From SZUA-36 sp963774415 (lineage in GTDB: Bacteria; Pseudomonadota; Gammaproteobacteria; Xanthomonadales; SZUA-36), in assembly GCA_963774415.1 (NCBI GenBank), contig CAVZEU010000003.1, forward strand, positions 124,001-188,000: 64,000 nucleotides of DNA, in the 5' to 3' direction. The translations under genes were made by a program, and so were the position numbers. Positions 26,635 through 35,670 of this stretch are shown piece after piece (the first letter of the stretch is position 1; each line of letters begins with the position of its first letter). The notes beneath the pieces are model-generated. The model was given only the letters and a program-made list of their open reading frames with translations, was not told the DNA's origin and made no database searches.

Positions 26635-27426
26635 ATGAGCAACATTCTATTGATCAAGACGGGAGCCACGCTGGAGGCCATCAGCGCCGAGTACGGCGAT
26701 TTCGAAGACTGGTTCGCCGCCGGGTTGGCTCCGGCGTCCGTGTGCGTGGTGGAAGTATCCCGGCAGCAGTCGCTGCCCCGACTGGACACGCTGGCCGGCG
26801 ATTATAGCGGCATCGTGATCACCGGTTCCGCGGCCATGGTTTCCGACCGCGCCGACTGGAGCGAACGCACGGCCGCCTGGTTAAAGCAGGCCGTGGCCAG
26901 CGGCATACCGGTACTCGGGGTGTGTTACGGCCACCAGTTGCTGGCGCACGCCCTGGGCGGCCGGGTCGGAGCCAATCCGCGCGGCCGGCAGATCGGCACG
27001 GTGCCGGCGCGGCTGCTGCCCGCGGCTGACGACGACCCGTTGCTGGGTTTTCTGCCGCCCCGTTTCGCGGCGCAGGCCTCACACTCGGAAATCGTGCTGG
27101 CTCTGCCGCGCGGCGCCGAGCGGTTGGCCGCCAGCCCGAAAGACGACCACTTCGCACTGCGCTTCGCGGACAACGCTTGGGGCGTGCAGTTTCATCCCGA
27201 GTTCTCGGCCGCCGTCACCGGTGAATACATACGTTTGCGGGCGGACGCCCTGCGCAGCGAAGGTCTGGATCCACAGGGCCTGATGACCGTGCTCGAGCAA
27301 ACGGAGCAGGCCCATGCCGTGCTGCGGCAGTTCATGAAAATCGCCTCCGGCGAAGCGGCGGCCGGAACCCGCGGGCGTTCGGCGCGGTCCGCGGCCCGTG
27401 GCGCCGGTTCGCGTTCGTCTGCATAG
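26635..27426 (+). CDS. Class I glutamine amidotransferase (GMP synthase-like domain protein)
   Basis: Stand-alone glutaminase domain of about 240 residues. The catalytic triad is visible: Cys in GVCYGHQLLA, and His and Glu in WGVQFHPEFS. The ATG at 26635 (MSNILLIKTG) follows GGAG and starts the fold; the open frame upstream to 26545 is not homologous. The C-terminal 20 or so residues are Arg/Ser/Ala-rich and look disordered. Such proteins resemble the GuaA N-terminal domain or gamma-glutamyl hydrolases and act on unknown amide substrates. Likely co-transcribed with the membrane protein 18 bp downstream. Confidence 0.8.
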   Translation: MSNILLIKTGATLEAISAEYGDFEDWFAAGLAPASVCVVEVSRQQSLPRLDTLAGDYSGIVITGSAAMVSDRADWSERTAAWLKQAVASGIPVLGVCYGHQLLAHALGGRVGANPRGRQIGTVPARLLPAADDDPLLGFLPPRFAAQASHSEIVLALPRGAERLAASPKDDHFALRFADNAWGVQFHPEFSAAVTGEYIRLRADALRSEGLDPQGLMTVLEQTEQAHAVLRQFMKIASGEAAAGTRGRSARSAARGAGSRSSA

Positions 27427-27444
27427 ACGCCCGGCAGGGAACCG

Positions 27445-28740
27445 GTGAAAGAGCCGATACCGCGGATGGCGGCCGCCCTGGTGCCGAGGGAGTTGGCCAA
27501 CTGGGGCCTGATGGCCGTGCCGCTCGCGGCCGTCGACGGCGGTGTGCTGGGCGTCATCGTCAAAAACCGGTTCGACGCCGTCGCCTCGCCCGTGATCGTC
27601 AATGTGGCGGTTGCCGTCGTTATGGCGGCGCCGGCGTTCAGCAACCTCGCCAGTTTCCTGACGGCCCGCATCGCCGTGGGCCGCGACAAGCTGGCGGTGC
27701 TCAGCCGGCTCATGGTGGTGATCGGAATTTGCCTTGTGATGATGGTCCTGCCCGGTCAGACGTCGGCCGGCCTGGTGCTGTTCTGCGTGATGGCCGTGGC
27801 GGCGCGCATCGCCTGGTCCGGGATTCTCATCGTGCGGGCAGCGGTATGGCGCGCCAATTACACCCGCAACTGGCGCGCCCGGGTGACGGCCAGGATCGTG
27901 CAGATGGCGGCGCTATTGATGGTGGCTTCCTCCGCCCTCATAGGGGTTCTGCTCGACTGGCGCCCGGATGCTTTCAAACCGGCGTTCATCATCGGGTCGG
28001 GCTGCGCGTTGGCGGCGGCTCAGGTCAACCGCAAGGCGCGCGTGCGGCGGCAGCAGCAGCTGATCGCCGCCGAGCTTGCCGAGCAGACACTGCGAGGCGG
28101 TCACCTGAGTATCGCTCTGCTGCTTGGCGTATTGCGCCGCGACAGGGACTTTCGGCATTACATGATGAGCATGATGGCGTTCGGCAGCGGTAACCTGATG
28201 CTGTTGCCGATGCTGGTGGTCCTGATCAACGAGCGGCTGCACCTCGGCCAGTTGCAGCAGGTTCTGTTGATGTCGTCCTTACCGCTGCTGGTGCTCAGTT
28301 TCTCGGTTCCGCTCTGGGGGAGTGTGCTCGACCGGCGTCACATTTTCAGTTACCGCGCCGTCCAGAGCTGGTTTTTCGTGGCGACCTCAGTGCTGTTCAG
28401 CACGGCGCTGATCGGCGGCGTGGAGGCGCTGCTGTGGCCAGCCTCCGTGTTGCTCGGCGCCGCTTACGCAGGCGGGCGTCTTGGTTGGAATCTCGGGCAC
28501 AATGATTTCAGCAGCGATGCCAATGCCTCGCACTACATGGCGATCCACGTCATGCTGACCGGTTTGCGTGGCCTGGCCATGCCGTTGGTGGGTATCGGGT
28601 TTTACCAGTTCCTGGTTGCCGCGGCGCCCGCCTACAAGGCGTACGCCCTGCTGTTGCCGATCAGCCTGACCCTGACGGGGGCGGTCTCGTTCGTTTTCCT
28701 GCACCTGCAATTGCGTCGAAGGCAGGCTGAAACCGATTGA
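27445..28740 (+). CDS. MFS-like multi-pass membrane protein
   Basis: 431 residues with about ten to twelve hydrophobic segments in two halves split by an Arg/Gln-rich cytoplasmic loop (near residues 190-215, KARVRRQQQLIAAE), the layout of a major facilitator transporter. I recognise no substrate-specific motif. GTG at 27445 has AGGGA upstream. Located 18 bp after the amidotransferase gene, so the two are probably one transcription unit. Converges with the amidase gene. Confidence 0.6.
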   Translation: MKEPIPRMAAALVPRELANWGLMAVPLAAVDGGVLGVIVKNRFDAVASPVIVNVAVAVVMAAPAFSNLASFLTARIAVGRDKLAVLSRLMVVIGICLVMMVLPGQTSAGLVLFCVMAVAARIAWSGILIVRAAVWRANYTRNWRARVTARIVQMAALLMVASSALIGVLLDWRPDAFKPAFIIGSGCALAAAQVNRKARVRRQQQLIAAELAEQTLRGGHLSIALLLGVLRRDRDFRHYMMSMMAFGSGNLMLLPMLVVLINERLHLGQLQQVLLMSSLPLLVLSFSVPLWGSVLDRRHIFSYRAVQSWFFVATSVLFSTALIGGVEALLWPASVLLGAAYAGGRLGWNLGHNDFSSDANASHYMAIHVMLTGLRGLAMPLVGIGFYQFLVAAAPAYKAYALLLPISLTLTGAVSFVFLHLQLRRRQAETD

Positions 28741-28845
28741 TTCGGCCCCTGTCCCCGGCGTCCGGAAGCCTCCGCCATTTACGCTTGTCGGGAGCCGTGC
28801 GGGATGCAAACCGGTGCAGCGATGCAGCGGGACCATGCGCGGACA

Positions 28846-29427
28846 TCAGCCCCCGCTGGCCTGCTCCGGAACGGCGAGGCGCTCGAGCGGCACGGCGCCC
28901 AACAGGGTTTGCCACGGGAACAAGGGCCCGGGGTCGAGTTTGCGCCGGACCAGGACTTCGGGCCGGTCCTCGGCGCTCACCAGACCGGTGTCGAGGTCGG
29001 CGTGCCCGGCCACATGGGCGAGCGCGCCAAGCTGCTTGCACAGCGCGTTGAGTAAAGCGGCGAGGGCCTCGATCTGCACTTCCGGGTAGGGTTCCGTCAT
29101 TTGCTGGCTGCTCGAGTGCAGCCAATGCGGGTAGCGGCCGCGGTTGACCAGCTCGAAACCAATGCTGTTGGCGTTGAGCCCGCTGACGTGGTGCGCGGTG
29201 CGCTCAATGGGCACCCATTGCTCGATCCTGCCGTCGCGGTCGATGTAGAAATGGCCGCTGTTGCCGGTCCGGCTTTCGCCGTGGACCACTCTTTCGCCCC
29301 AGGTTCTGGCCATTTCGAGGTCCGGCAGCTCGGTGCAGTGTATGACCGCGAGCTCGATGCCGGCGCTGTCGCGGGCTCGCAACCTGTGGACATAGGGCAA
29401 GGGGTTGTTGGTGATGACGGGGGTCAA
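28846..29427 (-). CDS. N-acetylmuramoyl-L-alanine amidase domain protein (Amidase_2)
   Basis: Zinc amidase domain that cleaves the MurNAc-L-Ala bond of peptidoglycan fragments. Zinc/active-site residues appear in order: His in LAVIHCTEL, His in GHFYIDRDG region, TAHHVSGLNANSIGFELVN, and the late GHADLDTGL. No signal peptide is evident with this start, suggesting an AmpD-like cytoplasmic recycling role. The start is uncertain: TTG at 29427 overlaps the upstream lipoprotein stop (TTGA); TTG at 29436 is the alternative. The frame is open to 29571 but that part is Arg/Pro-rich and overlaps the lipoprotein gene. Confidence 0.72.
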   Translation of the reverse strand: MTPVITNNPLPYVHRLRARDSAGIELAVIHCTELPDLEMARTWGERVVHGESRTGNSGHFYIDRDGRIEQWVPIERTAHHVSGLNANSIGFELVNRGRYPHWLHSSSQQMTEPYPEVQIEALAALLNALCKQLGALAHVAGHADLDTGLVSAEDRPEVLVRRKLDPGPLFPWQTLLGAVPLERLAVPEQASGG

Positions 29428-29609
29428 TCCGGACAAGGCCCCAGCGTATCCCCGTGGCTTTGGTGGACGAACAGATCCGCCGTCGATACCGCCAGCGTGC
29501 GGTGGTTGTGGCACACGTATTGTTGCCCGTACTGGCGGTTCCTGATCGAGTCGTCGGCTACGCAGGCGCACAGGAGCGCCGTGAAGGACAGTGCAATCAA
29601 AACGCGCAT
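29424..29609 (-). CDS. Small lipoprotein with a Cys-His / HGD-GPC motif
   Basis: 61-residue protein starting MRVLIALSFTALLCAC, a clear lipoprotein signal with Cys16 as the lipidated residue. The rest is dominated by one motif: YVCHNHRTLAVS, then HQSHGDTLGPCPD at the very end. A similar VCH...HGDxxGPC pattern occurs as a short module in secreted proteins of many bacteria; here it is essentially the entire mature protein. Two Cys and several His suggest metal or disulfide chemistry, which is inference. Its stop overlaps the presumed amidase start. Confidence 0.65.
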   Translation of the reverse strand: MRVLIALSFTALLCACVADDSIRNRQYGQQYVCHNHRTLAVSTADLFVHQSHGDTLGPCPD

Positions 29610-29652
29610 TGTGGACCCGAACCTGTGCACCTCGAACACGCCGTGGCCGTTC

Positions 29653-30633
29653 TCAGCCCTGCTGTAACAGGTAACGCAGGTCAATGATCGCGGCGTTGGC
29701 ACGGGAAATATAATTGGCCATGACCAGCGAATGATTGGCGAAAATTCCGAACTTGCTGCCATTGAGGACCATCGGAGAGTGCAGGGGCGCTTGCGTGGAT
29801 TCCAGCTCACGGATGATTTGACGGAAGCTGACCAGGGCATTTTTCTTTTGCAAAACGGCATGGAAATCGACCTCCACGGCCTTGAGGAAGAGGATCAGCG
29901 CCCAGGTGCTGCCGCGAGCCTCGTAGAACACGTCGTCGATCTTGAGCCACGGCGTCTTGACCTCCATGTCGTGGGGCGCGGCGGTCGATTGCGTGGCTGC
30001 CGCATCGCCGGCCAGGTCGGTATTCAGCCGCTGCTGGCCGACACTGGCGGAGAGGCGCTGGGACAGCGAGCCGAGGCGCTTTTCGACCAGTGAAAACCAG
30101 TCCGCGAGGTTATCTGCCCGGGCATAAAACTGTGCATCGGGCTGGTCCGGGTCCGACAGGCGGGTCAGGTACGATTCCAGTAACTCCATACCCTTGTGGT
30201 AATGCCCTTCCGTGTCGGGCGGTAACCAGCGGTCGTTGTCGTAATGGAACTCCGAGTCGGCTTTCGCCAGGTCGGGGTCTTCCGTGGACTGCGTTTGCGA
30301 GCGGCTGAAGTCGTTACGCAACGACCGCACCAGGTCGCGAATCTGCACGAGGGCGCCGAACTCCCAGTTGGGCACGTTATCGAGGAACACCCACGGCGGC
30401 ATGATATCGTTGGAAACGTAGCCCCCGCGCTTGGTTAGCAAAGTGTGCACGACTTCGAGCGCCGCTTCGGTCGTCGCCGCCCCGGTAACGTTCGCGTGGC
30501 CGTGCGCCTCGGCGTGCAGGCGCGCACGCTCGAGCGGGTCGAACAGCGCCGGTTCATGGTTGTACCAGAACATGCCGCAAACGCAGATGATCACCAGAGC
30601 GACGGGCAGCAGAATCAGTATTTTTCGCTTCAT
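29653..30633 (-). CDS. DUF2333 family membrane-anchored protein
   Basis: 326 residues with one N-terminal transmembrane segment (about residues 5-24, ILILLPVALVIICVCG) and a large, mainly helical periplasmic part. The pattern GGYVSNDIMPPWVFLDN and the C-terminal FGIFANHSLVMANYISRANAAI fit the DUF2333 family, which is common in gammaproteobacteria and has no assigned function. Lies 43 bp upstream of the small lipoprotein on the same strand. Confidence 0.8.
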   Translation of the reverse strand: MKRKILILLPVALVIICVCGMFWYNHEPALFDPLERARLHAEAHGHANVTGAATTEAALEVVHTLLTKRGGYVSNDIMPPWVFLDNVPNWEFGALVQIRDLVRSLRNDFSRSQTQSTEDPDLAKADSEFHYDNDRWLPPDTEGHYHKGMELLESYLTRLSDPDQPDAQFYARADNLADWFSLVEKRLGSLSQRLSASVGQQRLNTDLAGDAAATQSTAAPHDMEVKTPWLKIDDVFYEARGSTWALILFLKAVEVDFHAVLQKKNALVSFRQIIRELESTQAPLHSPMVLNGSKFGIFANHSLVMANYISRANAAIIDLRYLLQQG

Positions 30634-30724
30634 CCGGCCAAGATACCAGTTTTCAGGCGCGGCTCAAGTGCCGAAAGTCTATTACTGCGGGGCACCGGTG
30701 TTAACAAACCCGCGCCCGCTCTGG

Positions 30725-31435
30725 TCAGGCCCGCGCCGCTCTGGTCTGCAGCGAGGCCGCCACCATGGCGCGCAGGGACTGAACGTGCTGCGAAGGCTTG
30801 CCGATGATCGCGGCGGAGCCGTGATCGAGGGCGACCAGGTACGCCTGCATGCCGTCGAAATCGACCGTTTCACCGTCGCTGACCTTGTTCCGGGGCATGA
30901 AAATGACGGTCACCAGACCCTGGTCGGTGCTGATGACCATGTGCGCGCCCTTGCCGTGCGGGGTCGGGCAGAACTTGATGAAACGGATGCGCTCGGCTAA
31001 TTGCGGGCCGGCATGGGCGTGAAGGCTCGAAAGTATCGCGCGGATTTGCCGGGGCGGTACCGGCGCGGTCGCCTTGGAAATCAGGTCCATACCGTCGAGT
31101 GCGAAATGTTCCGCCACGTAGGTCGGCGTATCGGCGACCGGATGGGTTTGCCTGTAGAGAATACCGGCAGCGCCAACCGCAACGATCAGCGAGGCGGCCA
31201 TTGCCAGCGGCAGCCAGCGGCTGCGTTTTGCGCGCTGCTGGCCGATGCGGACGATATCCTCCAGCAGGTCGTCGGGAGCATCGGCGTGCAATGCGGCCTG
31301 GAGCTTTCTTTCGAACGTCTCGGCCTCGACCGCCGCCCGTTCGAATTCCGGTGAGGAGTTGCGTGCACGCAGGAAGCCGGGCTCCCGGTTCCACGGGTCG
31401 GCACCCAGAAGTTTCTTGAACTCAGAAAATTTCAT
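30725..31435 (-). CDS. DUF3379-type membrane protein, probable anti-sigma factor
   Basis: 236 residues. A cytoplasmic N-terminal region of about 75 residues (MKFSEFKKLLGADPW...) precedes one transmembrane helix (about 75-92, WLPLAMAASLIVAVGAAGI), and a periplasmic domain follows. This topology and the 14-bp overlap with the upstream sigma factor gene are those of membrane anti-sigma factors; the N-terminal segment would bind sigma. I assign the DUF3379 family from the overall pattern. Confidence 0.72.
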   Translation of the reverse strand: MKFSEFKKLLGADPWNREPGFLRARNSSPEFERAAVEAETFERKLQAALHADAPDDLLEDIVRIGQQRAKRSRWLPLAMAASLIVAVGAAGILYRQTHPVADTPTYVAEHFALDGMDLISKATAPVPPRQIRAILSSLHAHAGPQLAERIRFIKFCPTPHGKGAHMVISTDQGLVTVIFMPRNKVSDGETVDFDGMQAYLVALDHGSAAIIGKPSQHVQSLRAMVAASLQTRAARA

Positions 31436-31949
31436 GGATATTTCCCGTTATTCCATCCTTGTGCAGCAGCGCCTTGAGTTTCTCACGGGCCCTGAACAAT
31501 TGCGTCATGACCGCGCTCTCGCCGATGCCGAGTTGCTCTGCTATCTCCTTGCAGCTGTGGCCGAACACGACCTGCAGCAACAGGGGCTCCCGGTACTTGG
31601 GCTCCAGCCGTATTATTCCCTGGCGTAACAATTCGCGTTCCGCGCGGTCCTCTGGCTGCAACTCGTCGTCGTCCTCGACGACGACCGTGTCGATATCGGC
31701 CAGTTTTGGCACCTTGCGCTCGAAAGTGCGTGCGTACTCCCGCCGCAAAATCGTGATCAACCAGCTCTTTGCGGCGCCGCCGTCGCGGAGGCTGTCGAGG
31801 GCCCGCCAGGCACGCAGGTAGGTTTCCTGGACGAGATCCCTGGCCAGCGCCTCGTTGCCGCAAAGCCACAAGGCGTAACGGTACAGGTCCCCCGAGTAAG
31901 CCGTCGCGAGCTCATTGAACCGCGCCGTGCGTTCCGTGTCTCCTTTCAT
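31422..31949 (-). CDS. ECF-like RNA polymerase sigma factor
   Basis: 175 residues with only sigma regions 2 and 4. Region 2 includes LARDLVQETYLRAWRAL; region 4 includes KEIAEQLGIGESAVMTQLFRAREKLK, the helix-turn-helix that reads the -35 element. An acidic linker (VVVEDDDELQPEDRAER) separates them. AAGGAGA precedes the ATG at 31949. It is followed by, and overlaps, the presumed anti-sigma gene. Its target promoters are unknown. Confidence 0.88.
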   Translation of the reverse strand: MKGDTERTARFNELATAYSGDLYRYALWLCGNEALARDLVQETYLRAWRALDSLRDGGAAKSWLITILRREYARTFERKVPKLADIDTVVVEDDDELQPEDRAERELLRQGIIRLEPKYREPLLLQVVFGHSCKEIAEQLGIGESAVMTQLFRAREKLKALLHKDGITGNIHEIF

Positions 31950-32254
31950 GACCGGGTTCCGGGGTGATTTATTGCATAAGATCGCAAAACTTGGTCCTGC
32001 CTGGGCTGGTTGGCGTATGTTCGCCGGTCATGATGAATTATAATGTCTCAGGAGCAGTAACCCTAATCACGTGCCGGGCGTCAATAGTATTTACGGATTG
32101 AACCTTCGGAATCTCCGCAAGGGTCCGTGTGACTAATGGCACTTAATCTGTCCGCCCCAAACACGGCAGTCTGTGCCCTGTCTGACCCGCGGGCGGACTT
32201 CATGGTTTTTATAGCCTGGCGTGAGACATACCAACCGGCGGGAGCCATTGACAG
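31950..32254. other. Divergent intergenic region, 305 bp
   Basis: Separates the sigma factor gene from the methyltransferase gene. It contains a palindromic ATTATAAT (32037-32044) that can supply a TATAAT -10 on either strand, but no well-spaced -35 accompanies it. No coding sequence or RNA gene recognised. Confidence 0.45.
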
Positions 32255-32914
32255 ATGAGCATGAATTTCGAACAAGCCAGATTTAACATGGTGGAGCAAC
32301 AGGTACGGCCGTGGGAAGTGGTCGACGATCGCGTGCTGGAACTCCTGGAGTCAACGCACCGTGAAGATTTTACGCCGATCCGGTACCGGAAAATGGCCTT
32401 CGCGGACGTGGCCATACCGCTCGAGAACGGCCAGTGCATGATGCGGCCCGTGGTCGAAGGCCGGCTGCTGCAGGCGCTCCAGCTGCAGCCGGATGAAACC
32501 GTGCTCGAAATCGGCACCGGCAGCGGCTTTTTGACCGCCTGCCTGGCGCAACTGTCAGAGCGCGTCGTCAGTGTCGATTTTTTCGAGCAGTTTCTCGAAG
32601 AAGCCGCGGCCAAGCTGCAGAAGAAGGGCATCACCAACGTCGAGTTCGTCAATGCAGATGTCATGAGCGGCTGGCAGCCGGAACAGGCGCAGGACGTATT
32701 GGTCGTCAGCGGCTCCGTGCCGCAAGTGCCCGAGGACTTCCGCGGCTGGGTCAACCCGGGCGGCCGCATGTTCATCGTTTGCGGCGAGGCCCCGGCGATG
32801 GAAGCAAAATTGCTGACCCGTATGAACGCCACCGAGTGGAGCGAGGAGAGCCTGTTCGAAACCAACCTGCCCAGACTGATCAATGCTTCGAACCCGCCGC
32901 AATTCAATTTTTAG
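32255..32914 (+). CDS. Protein-L-isoaspartate O-methyltransferase family protein
   Basis: SAM-dependent methyltransferase of 219 residues. The SAM loop VLEIGTGSGFLTACLA and the family segment MVEQQVRPWEV are visible. This Pcm-like branch, regularly found next to tolC in gammaproteobacteria, may not repair isoaspartate: the usual PHSAGGT-like loop of Pcm is not obvious. Alternate ATG six bases later (MNFEQ) is possible. Followed 17 bp later by tolC. Confidence 0.78.
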   Translation: MSMNFEQARFNMVEQQVRPWEVVDDRVLELLESTHREDFTPIRYRKMAFADVAIPLENGQCMMRPVVEGRLLQALQLQPDETVLEIGTGSGFLTACLAQLSERVVSVDFFEQFLEEAAAKLQKKGITNVEFVNADVMSGWQPEQAQDVLVVSGSVPQVPEDFRGWVNPGGRMFIVCGEAPAMEAKLLTRMNATEWSEESLFETNLPRLINASNPPQFNF

Positions 32915-32931
32915 AAAATCGGGAGTTGAAC

Positions 32932-34284
32932 ATGAATCTCAAGGCCAAGACACTGCAACGGTTGCTGCTTGCCGCAGTGTGGATTTCAACCCCGGTTTTT
33001 GCCGTTGACCTCGTTGGCGTCTATGAACTGGCGGTCAAAAATGACCCGCAACTGAAGGCGGCCGAGTACCGTCGCGACGCCACCGACGAGAACAAGCGCC
33101 AGGCGTGGGCCAACCTGCTGCCTTCCCTGAGTGGTTCGGCCTCCCTCACCAGGGGCACCAACGACGTTTACATACACGGCGCCAATCTTTCCAGTTCCGA
33201 CATTGACACCCAGCAGTGGGGCGTGGATCTGCGCCAGTCGCTGTATGCGCAGAAGAACTACGAGCAATTGCGTATCGCGAAAAGCCAGGCCAGCCAGGCC
33301 GAAGCCACCTACGACATCGCCTTCGAAAATTTCCTGATCAGGGTCGCCGACGGCTATTTCGGCGTGCTTACGGCCCAGGACGGGGTCATTTTCGCCGAAG
33401 CCGAGGAAAAAGCGCTGAAAAGGCAGTACGAGCAGGCCGAGCAGCGCTTCGAGGTCGGCCTGACCGCGGTCACCGATGTCCACGAGGCACGCGCCGGTTA
33501 CGATAATGCCCGGGCGCGCGCGATCGTGGCGCGCAACAACCTGGCCGACGCCAAGGAAGTCATCTTCGAACTGACCAACCAGTATTTCGATGAAATCAAG
33601 CCGTTGCAGGATAAGCTGCCGCTGGTCAAGCCGCTGCCGGAAAACCCGGACGAATGGGTCAAGATCGCGATGCAGAACAATCCGTCCGTGATCGCGGCCC
33701 TCAAAGGCGTCGACATCGCCCACGCGACGGTCAAGCTGGAGCGCTCGGGGCATTACCCAACGCTCGATCTGGTCGCCGGTTACAGTAAGTTTACGAATAA
33801 CAAGTTCCTGATACGCAACGATTTCCAGGAGCCCATCGGCACCGTTCCGCTGACGACTAAAGACCAGCAATGGGGACTACAGCTCAGCGTGCCGATCTAC
33901 CAGGGCGGGGTGATCAGTTCCAGGACGAGACAGGCCAGGTACACGCTCGACGCGGTCAACGAGGACCTCGACAGGGAACAGCGTGCCGTGGTCCGGCAAA
34001 CCAACAATGCCTACCGGGCGGTCATCGCGGGCATTGAACAGGTCGGCGCATTCGGGCAGGCGCTGGTGTCCGCGAAAAGCGCGCTGGAAGCCACCCAGGC
34101 GGGCTTTGAAGTCGGCACGCGCACGATCGTCGACGTGCTGATCGCGCAACAGCGTTTTTTCCAGGCGCAGCGGGATAACTCGCAGGCGCGCCACACCTAT
34201 ATCCTCAATCACCTGCGGCTGAAGGCCGCGGCCGGCGTGCTCGAAGAAAGCGACCTGCACAAGATCAACGACATCCTCAAGTAG
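32932..34284 (+). CDS. tolC: TolC family outer-membrane channel protein
   Basis: Trimeric exit duct for efflux pumps and type I secretion. Signal peptide of about 23 residues ending in FAVD, then two structural repeats with long helices (LLPSLSGSASL in the first, GHYPTLDLVAGY in the second) and the second-repeat motif YQGGVISSRTRQA. 450 residues. ATG at 32932 has GGGAG upstream; the frame extends 51 codons earlier but that part overlaps the methyltransferase gene. Its stop overlaps the waaA stop by 8 bp. Confidence 0.93.
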   Translation: MNLKAKTLQRLLLAAVWISTPVFAVDLVGVYELAVKNDPQLKAAEYRRDATDENKRQAWANLLPSLSGSASLTRGTNDVYIHGANLSSSDIDTQQWGVDLRQSLYAQKNYEQLRIAKSQASQAEATYDIAFENFLIRVADGYFGVLTAQDGVIFAEAEEKALKRQYEQAEQRFEVGLTAVTDVHEARAGYDNARARAIVARNNLADAKEVIFELTNQYFDEIKPLQDKLPLVKPLPENPDEWVKIAMQNNPSVIAALKGVDIAHATVKLERSGHYPTLDLVAGYSKFTNNKFLIRNDFQEPIGTVPLTTKDQQWGLQLSVPIYQGGVISSRTRQARYTLDAVNEDLDREQRAVVRQTNNAYRAVIAGIEQVGAFGQALVSAKSALEATQAGFEVGTRTIVDVLIAQQRFFQAQRDNSQARHTYILNHLRLKAAAGVLEESDLHKINDILK

Positions 34285-35554
34285 GCGCGGATTCCAGCAG
34301 TCCTTTAAGGGCGCTGAGCGTTGCGCTGAGCGCCCCGCGGTTGTCGTCGACCATGCGCCGCGCCGCCTGCCCCAGCCGCGCGCGCTGGTCGCCGTCGAGC
34401 AGCAGTGGGGCCGCCTGCGCCGCAAACGAGCGCTGGGAGCGCACCACCAGGGCGCCGCCGCAAGCCAGGAGCTGCTGGGCAATTTCGGCCGCATTTTCCA
34501 TGTTCGGCCCCAGCAGCAGCGCCTTGCCGAGGGCAGCCGCTTCGAGCGGGTTGTGACCGCCCTGTTTGCCCACGCTGCCACCGATGAAAACGAGGTCGGC
34601 GCAGGCGTAGAAGGCCGGCAGCAGACCCATCTGATCGACCAGCAGGCACTGGGTGGATTCCTGAATCGCGTCCCCGGTTTCGCTGTGCACGGCCACCTCC
34701 AATCCGGCGGCGCGCGCATTCCTGGCGGCCCGGGCAAAACGTTCCGGCCGCCTTGGTGCCAGTACCAGCAAGGCCCGCGGCACATCCCTGAGCATGCCGG
34801 CGAAGGCGGGAATGACGAGTCGTTCATCTTCGGCGTGGGTGCTTCCGGCCACCAGCACCGGCCGTTCCGGTCCCCAACGCCGGCGCACGGCGGCCGCCTG
34901 CTGCGCCAGGCCCTGCGGCAGTTGCAGATCGAATTTCAGGTTGCCGCAAACTTGCGTGCGCCCGGGGTCGGCGCCGCAGGCGACAAACCGCCGCTTGTGC
35001 TCGCCGCTCTGCGCGCCGATCCAGGCGACCTGGCGCATGATGTCCCGGACCAAACCCCGGGCATAGCGAAAGCGGCGCATCGAGGCGGAGGACAGGCGCG
35101 CATTCACGATCGCGAGCGGTACGCCGCGGGCATGTGCCTCGAGATAGAGGTTCGGCCAGACCTCGGTTTCGACCATGATGATGAGCCGTGGATCGAGGCG
35201 CCCCAGAAAGCGCCGGACCGCGCCCTTGAGGTCCAGCGGCAGGTAAGCGTGAAATACCGCCTCGCCGCAGGCCTGGCGAACGCGCGCCGAACCGGCCGGG
35301 GTCAGGGTGGTGACCGTGACCGGCAACGCCGGGTAACGCGCCCGCAGTTCGGCCAGCAACGGGGCGGCCGCGTTCAGTTCGCCGATGGACGCCGCGTGCA
35401 GCAGCAGCCCGCGGCGGCAATCCGTTGCGTCGATGAAGCCGAACCGTTCGCCCCAGCGGGACCAGTAGCGCCGGTCCGCCAGGCCGCGCAGCCCCAGGTA
35501 GAGCAGGAGAAACGGCGTGCTCAGGGCGGTCAGCGAAGCGTAGAGGAAACGCAT
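34277..35554 (-). CDS. waaA: 3-deoxy-D-manno-octulosonic acid transferase
   Basis: Adds Kdo to lipid IVA in the inner-membrane cytoplasmic face. N-terminal membrane anchor, then GT-B fold with the GT30 segment LLLHAASIGELNAAAPL, TVTTLTPAG, and the C-terminal FIGGSVGKQGGHNPLEAAALG donor-site motif. 425 residues. Whether it adds one, two or more Kdo residues is not visible. Faces the lpxL-like gene divergently with about 115 bp between them. Confidence 0.94.
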   Translation of the reverse strand: MRFLYASLTALSTPFLLLYLGLRGLADRRYWSRWGERFGFIDATDCRRGLLLHAASIGELNAAAPLLAELRARYPALPVTVTTLTPAGSARVRQACGEAVFHAYLPLDLKGAVRRFLGRLDPRLIIMVETEVWPNLYLEAHARGVPLAIVNARLSSASMRRFRYARGLVRDIMRQVAWIGAQSGEHKRRFVACGADPGRTQVCGNLKFDLQLPQGLAQQAAAVRRRWGPERPVLVAGSTHAEDERLVIPAFAGMLRDVPRALLVLAPRRPERFARAARNARAAGLEVAVHSETGDAIQESTQCLLVDQMGLLPAFYACADLVFIGGSVGKQGGHNPLEAAALGKALLLGPNMENAAEIAQQLLACGGALVVRSQRSFAAQAAPLLLDGDQRARLGQAARRMVDDNRGALSATLSALKGLLESAPT

Positions 35555-35670
35555 GGCGGAAGGCTCCTGGCCCGGCGGCTGAAAAACCGGATTATACAGC
35601 GGCCGCCGAAGCTGTCCGAACCGGCGTGCCCCCGGCTGCGCGGCGATGAACTTTTCGCTTGGATTGGATC

